Origin: Nitrospina sp.
Lineage (GTDB): Bacteria > Nitrospinota > Nitrospinia > Nitrospinales > VA-1
Length of the DNA stretch: 5,098 nucleotides
NCBI GenBank assembly: GCA_018647025.1
Contig: JABGTQ010000115.1
Location: 1 to 5,098 of the forward strand
Direction: 5' to 3'
Part shown: positions 1 to 5,098 of the stretch, piece by piece
Layout of the letters: each line of letters begins with the position of its first letter
Position numbering within the stretch: position 1 is the first letter of the stretch
Translations under genes and position numbers: made by a program
The notes under the pieces: generated by a model
Database searches by the model: none
The model's input: the letters and a program-made list of their open reading frames with translations, nothing else
Told to the model about the DNA's origin: nothing

Positions 1-1487
1 ACTCCCGGACCAAATGAATGGATGCTATGCAGATTTGTTTCTAGGAAAGTTATAGTGTCTTGTGCCTCATCACGGGTTTCTGTAGGAAATCCAAAGAACA
101 TAAATGAATGATTCCAGATTCCAGCGTTATGACTTTTCTCAAGAACTTCACGTTCAGTTTTTTGATCGGTTCCTTTATCGATAAGTGAAAGGACTCTATC
201 GTTAGCACTTTCTAACCCATACATAAGGAAAATAAACCCCGCCTGCTTCATTTTGTCAAACAATTGTTGGTCCATTACTTTTTCAAACTTAAGAAGCGCA
301 AGTGATTTGATATCTACATTACGTTTAATAATTTCTTCTGATACGTCATTCAAGGAGTGGGGAGATACTGCTTCGTCTGAGAAAGTAAAGTATTTTGTTT
401 TATATTTGCGGGCTAAATTTTCAAGTTCGTCAACCATTTGCTCGGTACGTTGTTTTCCGTATCGGTGTCCATAAATAAAGCTGTGTGTGCAGAATGTACA
501 CTTCCCCCAATAACACCCTCTGCTTTGAAGTACTGGTAAAATTGGGTAGGGTGAAAGATAAAGGTTCATAGGTAAGCCGTCAAAAGTTGGCGGGGGCATT
601 TCCTCGAAGCGTAGCTCAACCCTTTCTTTATTATGTTCAATTTTCCCATTTTCATAAAAAAGTAGGTTAGGAACGTTTTTGAGTGTTGAGCCATTCTTGA
701 GTGTTGTTAGTAGACGGTGGAGAGGCTCCTCTCCTTCGAATGTGACGATACTGTCGCAGAACTCTTGAAAGAATTCTGGGTGACCCATAAGTTGTTTGGA
801 GTTTACGCTGAAAATTGGACCACCGAGTGTAATGTGCAAATGCGGATATTTTTCTTTAAGCATACGAGCTAAGGTCAATCCCGGTAGAATTTGAGAGATC
901 CCAACAATAGAAATCCCAACTAGGTTATAGTTTTCCCATGATTCAGAAGGCAGTAATACATTTTCATAAAGATCAATAAAAGGGTTAACGTCGCTACTCC
1001 GAGCAAATTCGGTGGTGCGTTGAGTTGATTCTTCTGCGCGGACCCCACTTTCAAAGGTAGACAGCGTGAGAATGGATGGAGAAAACGCATCTGACACAAG
1101 TTTCAAAGCAGACTTAATTATCATATCTGCTTGCTTGTAAGCTTTAAAATCAAAAAAACGTTCAGGTGTTCGCATGACCTGTTTGGCGTCATTTACTTCA
1201 GAAATGATAGTAGGAGCGAATTTAATGCCCGTGGCTAAAACGTCCATCAGGGACTTTTCTTTGAAAGAGAATGACTTTTTGCTTTTAAGTATGGTCTGAC
1301 GATCCTCCATTTTTGAAACTATTTTTTCAAGAGAATTGGGTGACAAAAAATGGTCGTAAGATTCCATATTAAAATCTCTTTGCGTTACATCCCAGTTTTT
1401 TTCTCTTAAATACGAGCACAAATATGGAGTGCTCAAATAGGGCTGAGTGGGATACCACTGTGCTGGAAAAACAAGAAGTGATTTCAT
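1..1487 (-). CDS. B12-binding-type radical SAM protein, C-terminus beyond left edge
   Basis: This gene reads leftward from an ATG at 1487-1485 and stays open for 495 codons to the window edge. The N-terminus (MKSLLVFPAQW) and residues 187-225 (GISIVGIS...LGGP) match the Rossmann-like cobalamin-binding domain of class B radical SAM enzymes. EGEEPL at 251-256 matches the conserved GEGE element that follows it. No DxHxxG motif is visible, so base-off histidine ligation of B12 is not supported. Residues about 41-185 form a long, probably helical insertion. The radical SAM core starts at SRGC: Cys325, Cys330 and Cys333 give CX4CX2C, one residue longer than the usual CX3CX2C. The aromatic residue before the last Cys (Phe332) is kept. 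GLESA (424-428) and GFPTET (466-471) are typical later core motifs. By family, it should cleave SAM reductively with a [4Fe-4S] cluster; the substrate is unknown. There is no well-placed Shine-Dalgarno; GGTGGTG lies 16 nt upstream. No ATG, GTG or CTG lies upstream in frame before a stop at 1544-1542. Confidence 0.9.
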   Translation of the reverse strand, partial: MKSLLVFPAQWYPTQPYLSTPYLCSYLREKNWDVTQRDFNMESYDHFLSPNSLEKIVSKMEDRQTILKSKKSFSFKEKSLMDVLATGIKFAPTIISEVNDAKQVMRTPERFFDFKAYKQADMIIKSALKLVSDAFSPSILTLSTFESGVRAEESTQRTTEFARSSDVNPFIDLYENVLLPSESWENYNLVGISIVGISQILPGLTLARMLKEKYPHLHITLGGPIFSVNSKQLMGHPEFFQEFCDSIVTFEGEEPLHRLLTTLKNGSTLKNVPNLLFYENGKIEHNKERVELRFEEMPPPTFDGLPMNLYLSPYPILPVLQSRGCYWGKCTFCTHSFIYGHRYGKQRTEQMVDELENLARKYKTKYFTFSDEAVSPHSLNDVSEEIIKRNVDIKSLALLKFEKVMDQQLFDKMKQAGFIFLMYGLESANDRVLSLIDKGTDQKTEREVLEKSHNAGIWNHSFMFFGFPTETRDEAQDTITFLETNLHSIHSFGPG

Positions 1488-2000
1488 GATGTAATTATGG
1501 TAACACCACCATCCGCTCGCTTCAATCCAAATAGACAATTTTTATAATCTAAAATTTTACGCACAGGGGTAGATAATTCTTACAAGGAAAACCTACTCCG
1601 AAAAAGGGTGAGAAAATCCATTTAATGTCAAGATTACCAAAATTATAAGCGAAGGCTTACACTCTAATATAGTTACAAAGTCGTTACTTTTGCTTAATGC
1701 CTTATTGCTTTAATCAGATTAATTGGTTACGAATAAACATAGTTAATGCGTATTTTTGTCTTTAAGGTTTAGATGTGTTTTGTTAGCGGTCTCTTTTATT
1801 GGGATGCCAGTTATTTCGAAAACTGGTTCGGGGAAGGCGATATCTCAAATTCAGTAGGTACTCTTTTTATTTAGTACGCAAGGTAAAATACACTCAATTA
1901 AAAGTATACTGATATTTAATATATGTTGGCAAAAAAGATAAGAAGTAGAAAAAGATGGAATAGGGCTTATTGAGAAAGAGGAAAAAATCTTAAAATTATT
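1488..2000. other. Intergenic region between the two radical SAM genes
   Basis: This 513-bp gap has no long reading frame and is strongly AT-rich. On the plus strand it contains the suspected NHL-gene remnant listed separately. A small perfect stem, TAAGC (1646-1650) and GCTTA (1655-1659) with a 4-base loop, is followed on the minus strand by a short T run. It could be a weak terminator for leftward transcription, but it is not strong. A 6-bp inverted repeat CCAGTT/AACTGG sits at 1807-1812 and 1821-1826 with no T tract. I found no convincing -35/-10 pair for the leftward gene starting at 1487 and no clear terminator directly after the gene ending at 2001. The gap and the opposite-strand remnant argue against a simple operon of the two radical SAM genes. 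Confidence 0.6.
1746..1857 (+). pseudogene. Possible decayed 5' end of a second NHL-type secreted protein gene
   Basis: In the frame of position 1747 this stretch encodes a hydrophobic run (CVLLAVSFIGM) followed by PVISKTGSGKAI. The NHL protein encoded from 4133 has PIDAKPGSDKAI at the same place, directly after its own signal-peptide core. Seven of these 12 residues are identical, and 26 of 36 nucleotides match (1807-1842 against 4202-4237). An ATG at 1746 is one frame off. Removing one T from the T5 run at 1753-1757 would join it to this frame and give a classic basic-hydrophobic signal peptide start (MRILSLRFR). The frame ends in TAG at 1855-1857. Beyond it, TQGKIHSI weakly recalls the first NHL unit (NKGNMYIA). 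There is no clear ribosome binding site. The likely reading is a frameshifted, truncated relic. Chance similarity in a short low-complexity leader is the alternative. Confidence 0.38.
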
Positions 2001-3635
2001 TTACGATGCAAGCTTTTTCATGCTTGAAAGGGGGTCCCACCCGCTACTTTTACCAGAGTTTAAACCTGAAAATCTTTTTTCAGCTTTAAGAATATCTGTT
2101 ACCGAATATGGATTTAGTAATTCAAGTTCTTCCATTTCACAGGTAAACCGCTCAAGCCTTCCAAAGCGCTCCTCTTGTGACAAATCTTGATCCACGTGGT
2201 AAGGGGCAACGGAAAGAATTTCATTTATATAATTACTAAATCGAGCTTTAGATCCTTTTTCTGAGCTAATTTTATCGGATTTCGAGAGTCCAACAGGGTG
2301 ATATTGAAAAAGCCAGGGGTCGGACTGATAAATATGTGCCGAACTACCTTTGATAAATTTAAGTGTTTCTTTGAATTCGTTTTCTGTTTCACCTGGATAC
2401 GCAATGATCCATAATGTTGATGTTAATATTCCATGTTTGGATAAAGCGTGTAAGCTCATTTCCATATTTTCAGGGGTTGTGTTTTTAATCATATCGTCCA
2501 ATATTCTTTGACTAGCAGACTCCATTCCAAGTCTGGCGCGAAACAACCCCCCTTCTCGCCAAGCTTTTGTGCGTTTTTCTTGTGTGCAAACTTTGTCAGC
2601 TCTTAAGTAACAATCTAAAGTGTAGGGCTTATTGTTATCTTTGATTTCCTGAGCTAATGGAGTGATTATATGGTTTGTCAATGAGTCGCAAATATAAAAA
2701 GAAGACCTCTTGTATTTCTTAGCAAGACTATCAATTTGATTATAGACCGATGATGCCGTATTTGATCTAAAACCTTCCCAAAATACTGTCTCTGCACAAA
2801 AAGAACATTCAAAAGGACACCCTCTAGAGCTTGATACCGACAATTGCAAATATTTCTTAATTTCAAGATCGCCATAGTCAGGGATAGGAGCTGTTTTGAA
2901 ATCTATGAAGGCATTATCATCTTCCAAGACAGATTTAAGGAGAACCGGATCAATAATTTTCGCTGAAATTTCATTGTTAAGTATTTTAACAAGGGCTTTT
3001 TCTCCTTCACCGATAACAAAATGATCGATAAAATCATTTTTTTTCATAAAATCTTCAACTTCATGAGGGCTGGAAGTTATGCCCATGACTGGACCGGGTC
3101 CACCGACTATGGTTTTAATTCTGCCATTTAAATTTTTAGCATATTTTAAACAATGGGTGCTTCCCGCCCAAGTTGAGTTATTCAAGTGGCATCCGATAAA
3201 CTGGTAGTCTTTTTGTTGGATCTCTTGCTTGATTACGCTTTCGACCGACGAGTATAATTCGTCAAAAATAGCGTCAAATACCTTTACACTGAGTCTCTCG
3301 CAAAAATTTGAGTGATTTCTTCCATCCATATTCATCACTTCAGCAACTAGGTCCGGATAGTAGGGTTTGCTTCTTGCGTTAAGATACAGCAACTGATGTA
3401 TGGATAACATTTCTGTGCCATTGCGGAAAATATTCCATCGTTCCATGTAAGGAAACATTTCCAAAACAGTTAAAAAATATTTGTTCTGCAATTTAAAAAT
3501 CTGGTTATTCGTATTAAAGTCCAAAAGGTCTACGTGATGACCTTCATCTTCAACATAAGTTTTTAGAGAAGAGACCCCTAAGGGGACACAAATCGGGTCC
3601 CAAAAATGAGGAACAATGAGTAAAATACTTGACAT
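2001..3635 (-). CDS. B12-binding-type radical SAM protein, complete (544 aa)
   Basis: This is a complete gene from an ATG at 3635-3633 to TAA at 2003-2001. The N-terminus (SILLIVPHFWDP, then DLLDFN at 36-41) and residues 146-180 (FIGCHLN...IVGGP) fit the cobalamin-binding Rossmann-like domain. GEGE at 209-212 is the conserved element after it. DxHxxG is absent. A roughly 100-residue insertion (about 42-144) separates the first strand-helix unit from the rest, as in the neighbour at 1-1487. The radical SAM core begins with SRGCPFECSFC: Cys273, Cys277 and Cys280 form a canonical CX3CX2C. GMESAS (370-375) and YPGETENEF (413-421) are later core motifs. The C-terminal 100 residues are not recognisable. 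No transmembrane segments are seen, so it is probably cytosolic. The reaction class is SAM radical chemistry, possibly methylation or rearrangement as in B12-dependent relatives; the substrate is unknown. An in-frame stop (3659-3657) lies shortly upstream, with no alternative start between. Confidence 0.93.
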   Translation of the reverse strand: MSSILLIVPHFWDPICVPLGVSSLKTYVEDEGHHVDLLDFNTNNQIFKLQNKYFLTVLEMFPYMERWNIFRNGTEMLSIHQLLYLNARSKPYYPDLVAEVMNMDGRNHSNFCERLSVKVFDAIFDELYSSVESVIKQEIQQKDYQFIGCHLNNSTWAGSTHCLKYAKNLNGRIKTIVGGPGPVMGITSSPHEVEDFMKKNDFIDHFVIGEGEKALVKILNNEISAKIIDPVLLKSVLEDDNAFIDFKTAPIPDYGDLEIKKYLQLSVSSSRGCPFECSFCAETVFWEGFRSNTASSVYNQIDSLAKKYKRSSFYICDSLTNHIITPLAQEIKDNNKPYTLDCYLRADKVCTQEKRTKAWREGGLFRARLGMESASQRILDDMIKNTTPENMEMSLHALSKHGILTSTLWIIAYPGETENEFKETLKFIKGSSAHIYQSDPWLFQYHPVGLSKSDKISSEKGSKARFSNYINEILSVAPYHVDQDLSQEERFGRLERFTCEMEELELLNPYSVTDILKAEKRFSGLNSGKSSGWDPLSSMKKLAS

Positions 3636-3660
3636 GATGTGTTCGGTAGCCCCTTTTTAT

Positions 3661-3691
3661 GAATAACTTAGTCTTATTCACGCCAGTGAAT
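3661..3691 (-). promoter_or_regulatory. Two overlapping, mutually exclusive hairpins in the radical SAM gene leader
   Basis: Two perfect 6-bp inverted repeats overlap here: GAATAA (3661-3666) with TTATTC (3674-3679), 7-base loop, and ATTCAC (3676-3681) with GTGAAT (3686-3691), 4-base loop. They share bases 3676-3679, so only one can form at a time. If transcription starts near 3698, both lie in the roughly 60-nt untranslated leader of the leftward gene. Alternatively, one could be a protein-binding palindrome. No cobalamin riboswitch core was found. Function is inferred only. Confidence 0.35.
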
Positions 3692-3704
3692 TAACTGAAA
3701 AATA

Positions 3705-3733
3705 ATTCTATCATATTTTTTACTTTATGAAAA
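3705..3733 (-). promoter_or_regulatory. Putative extended -10 promoter for the radical SAM gene at 3635
   Basis: Read on the minus strand, TGATAGAAT (3713-3705) is an extended -10 element: TGn directly before TAGAAT, which matches TATAAT at 5 of 6. Seventeen bases upstream, TTTTCA (3733-3728) is a weak -35 box matching TTGACA at 4 of 6. Transcription would start near 3698, leaving a leader of about 60 nt before the ATG at 3635. The ribosome binding site is odd: the best candidate, AAGGGG (3655-3650), lies 14 nt from the start codon. Confidence 0.5.
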
Positions 3734-3998
3734 TGAAGTGATCCCGGTCGTTTTCTCTCTTAACTTTTACCGCCGAAGAATCAAGTTGCTTAGGATACAA
3801 ACCAGGCTCTTTTATGACTACCATTATGTGAAATCTTTAGGTTTTTAGTACCTTTTTTGGTGGGGGTACCGATTTTTTTGATCCTAAGGTAAAAGAACTT
3901 TAATATTATTTATAGGTTTTAGTTGGGGTAATTTTAAAAACTCCTACTATTCTTAGATGTATTCTCTTTTGTCTTTCACGAAGGAGCAAGAAATACAT

Positions 3999-4026
3999 TT
4001 GACTTAAAATTGGCTAAAAGTATAAT
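3999..4026 (+). promoter_or_regulatory. Sigma-70-type promoter for the NHL gene
   Basis: TTGACT at 3999-4004 (5 of 6 to TTGACA) and a perfect TATAAT at 4021-4026 are separated by 16 bp. Transcription should begin near 4033, giving a leader of about 100 nt before the ATG at 4133. This is the strongest promoter match noticed in the window. The -10 box lies inside the left arm of an inverted repeat, which may bear on regulation. Confidence 0.75.
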
Positions 4027-4079
4027 TAAAAATTTATACTAAAAAATATAAGCTTATTACGTTTTTTAATTATATTTTT
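4016..4079. repeat. 12-bp perfect inverted repeat overlapping the NHL promoter
   Basis: TATAATTAAAAA at 4021-4032 is the exact reverse complement of 4063-4074. Four more A-T pairs and one G-T pair extend the arms to 4016-4032 and 4063-4079. The left arm includes the -10 hexamer and reaches about the expected start site. It could be an operator or a DNA cruciform rather than an RNA hairpin, because most of the left arm is not transcribed. The arms are almost pure A and T, so chance is more likely than the length suggests. Confidence 0.5.
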
Positions 4080-4121
4080 GTTTTTTGAGCATATATGAAT
4101 ACATACTTTAGTCCCATATTT

Positions 4122-4126
4122 AGAGG
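4122..4126 (+). promoter_or_regulatory. Ribosome binding site of the NHL gene
   Basis: AGAGG lies 6 nt before the ATG at 4133, an optimal distance. It supports 4133 as the start. A signal peptide begins directly at that codon, in agreement. Confidence 0.75.
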
Positions 4127-4132
4127 CGTTTC

Positions 4133-5098
4133 ATGCTAATTAGTAAAACTTCAAAGATTAATTTGACTTTATTTTCGTTATTTCTATTGCTTGTAGCAGT
4201 ACCTATTGATGCGAAACCTGGTTCAGATAAAGCGATAGAAACTGAAATTTCTCTTGTGGACGGAATCACATTGGATAACAAAGGTAATATGTATATCGCG
4301 ATGCGTGAGCATAATATAATTAGTCGAATTGACACTAAAGGTATGATGACCCGTTATGCGGGTTCAGGTCAATCTGGTTTTTCAGGCGATGGTGGACCAG
4401 CCGCTAATGCTAGTTTTAGAGTTCCAGCTGGCTTAGCCTTCGATCCTGAAGGTAATCTTTATATAGCGGATCGTGAAAATCATAGAGTACGCAAAGTAGA
4501 TACTAAAGGCAATATCTCCACCTTTGCTGGGATCGGTGAAGCAGGTTTTTCAGGCGATGAAGGACCAGCAGTAAAAGCAATGTTGAATCTACCTTCTGGA
4601 GTGGTAGTAGATAAAAAAGGAAATTTATACATATCAGATCGATCCAATGATCGTATTCGTGTCGTCGATAAAAAAGGAGTGATTCGGACATATGCAGGAA
4701 GCGGTGTGGCAGGTTTTCAGGGTGATGCTGGACCAGCACTCAAGGCTCAATTAGATAAGCCATTTGGTATCGCTCTCGATGAAACAAAAAATTTGTATAT
4801 TGCTGATCGTAATAATAATCGTGTTAGAAAAGTTTCCCCTGACGGCATTATTACTACTGTAGCCGGAGATGGTGGATTTTTCTTTATGGGGGATAATGGC
4901 CCTGCGTATAGAGCAAGTGTTGCGGCTCCAACCGGAGTGGCTCTTGATAGTAAAGGAAATCTTTATATAGCGGATCGAAATAACAATCGTGTTCGCGTGG
5001 TCGACAGAACTGGAATGATACGAACAGTAGTAGGTACAGGACAGCAAGATTATAACGGTGACTCAGAAGTGGCCCGCGAGACTAATCTATATCTTCCA
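4133..5098 (+). CDS. Exported NHL-repeat beta-propeller protein, C-terminus beyond right edge
   Basis: The reading frame opens with ATG at 4133 and stays open for 322 codons to the window end. Residues 1-10 are basic and polar, and 11-23 (LTLFSLFLLLVAV) form a hydrophobic core. PIDA-KPG at 24-30 is a plausible signal peptidase I site (after Ala27), so the product is probably periplasmic or secreted. No lipobox cysteine is present. From residue 44 the protein consists of NHL units with the pattern PxGxAxDxxGNLYIADRxNxRVRxV...GxIxTxAGxGxxGFxGDxGPA. The NLY motifs fall at residues 52 (as NMY), 108, 164, 220 and 276, exactly 56 apart. Such repeats form beta-propeller blades that usually bind proteins or ligands and are seldom catalytic; the partner is unknown. 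Nothing in the visible part shows a second domain. It is transcribed divergently from the radical SAM gene at 3635. Confidence 0.92.
   Translation, partial: MLISKTSKINLTLFSLFLLLVAVPIDAKPGSDKAIETEISLVDGITLDNKGNMYIAMREHNIISRIDTKGMMTRYAGSGQSGFSGDGGPAANASFRVPAGLAFDPEGNLYIADRENHRVRKVDTKGNISTFAGIGEAGFSGDEGPAVKAMLNLPSGVVVDKKGNLYISDRSNDRIRVVDKKGVIRTYAGSGVAGFQGDAGPALKAQLDKPFGIALDETKNLYIADRNNNRVRKVSPDGIITTVAGDGGFFFMGDNGPAYRASVAAPTGVALDSKGNLYIADRNNNRVRVVDRTGMIRTVVGTGQQDYNGDSEVARETNLYLP
4262..5098 (+). repeat. Tandem NHL units, 168-nt period, inside the propeller gene
   Basis: Five successive units start at residues 44, 100, 156, 212 and 268 without any length change, so the DNA repeats every 168 bases. 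The units are diverged but share GNLYIADR and GFxGDxGPA blocks. The first unit is degenerate: AMREHNIISRI replaces the usual ADRxNxRVRKV. The fifth has a diverged linker (GQQDYNGDSEVA) and runs off the edge. Six blades would be a normal propeller, so at least one more is expected outside the window. Confidence 0.85.

Larger units (their letters stand above)
3636..4132. other. Divergent intergenic regulatory region
   Basis: This 497-bp gap separates the leftward radical SAM gene from the rightward NHL gene and carries promoters for both near its ends. The middle (about 3740-3990) holds no recognised gene. It contains an 8-bp inverted repeat, CTTAGGAT (3789-3796) with ATCCTAAG (3881-3888). It also has a GTACC/GGTAC stem (3848-3852, 3865-3869) followed by T7 at 3873-3879 that resembles a weak rightward terminator, although no plus-strand gene precedes it. 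A 34-codon minus-strand frame (3824-3720) is treated as a finding. The spacing is long for a shared promoter region, so an undetected small RNA or relic sequence is possible. Confidence 0.6.

Noticed and set aside
253..474. 73-codon plus-strand frame
   Set aside because: It lies antisense to the radical SAM core of the leftward gene and shows no domain or ribosome site.
1923..1973. 16-codon basic plus-strand frame (MLAKKIRSRKRWNRAY)
   Set aside because: It is too short, without a ribosome site, in purine-rich low-complexity DNA.
2678..2875. 65-codon minus-strand frame
   Set aside because: It is an alternate frame inside the 544-aa gene, over the conserved cysteine motif region, so it is a shadow.
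3636..3760. Cobalamin riboswitch upstream of the 544-aa gene
   Set aside because: A B12-type enzyme made this worth checking, but the conserved GCCACTG-type box and the expected leader length are absent.
3848..3879. Rho-independent terminator on the plus strand
   Set aside because: The stem is only 5 bp with a 12-base loop, and no plus-strand gene ends upstream, so I do not call it.
3957..4007. 16-codon plus-strand frame (MYSLLSFTKEQEIHLT)
   Set aside because: It has no ribosome site and overlaps the -35 box of the NHL promoter.
4120..5047. Three minus-strand frames of 71, 78 and 98 codons
   Set aside because: All are antisense to the NHL gene; their openness and periodic look follow from its 168-base repeats.
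1..5098. CRISPR array, tRNA, insertion sequence
   Set aside because: No short regular direct repeats with spacers, tRNA-like cloverleaf, transposase or flanking terminal repeats were seen.

Overview
The window is AT-rich bacterial DNA with three substantial genes: two cobalamin-dependent-type radical SAM genes on the minus strand and one exported NHL-repeat beta-propeller gene on the plus strand. A Sec-type signal peptide and a textbook sigma-70 promoter suggest a Gram-negative-like bacterium. Nothing in the window fixes the taxon. There are no RNA genes, transposases or CRISPR arrays.

Layout from left to right. Positions 1-1487 (minus) hold the first 495 codons of a B12-binding-type radical SAM protein, cut by the left edge. 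It has an unusual CX4CX2C cluster motif. Positions 1488-2000 are an intergenic stretch. On the plus strand it carries what looks like a decayed 5' end of a second NHL-type secreted gene, around 1746-1857. Positions 2001-3635 (minus) hold a complete 544-residue radical SAM protein of similar architecture with a canonical CX3CX2C motif. Positions 3636-4132 are a divergent regulatory region. It holds an extended -10 promoter for the minus gene and a near-consensus -35/-10 promoter, a 12-bp inverted repeat and a good ribosome binding site for the plus gene. Positions 4133-5098 (plus) hold the first 322 codons of the NHL-repeat protein, built on an exact 56-residue period and cut by the right edge.

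The order radical SAM (minus), NHL remnant (plus), radical SAM (minus), NHL gene (plus) looks like two copies of one divergent radical SAM/NHL module. In the left copy the NHL gene seems to have collapsed. This is an inference from short similarities, not proven. If correct, it links this radical SAM subfamily with a secreted propeller protein. The substrate of either enzyme cannot be read from the sequence. No convincing RiPP precursor was found, but a few very short reading frames in the gaps are recorded for follow-up.
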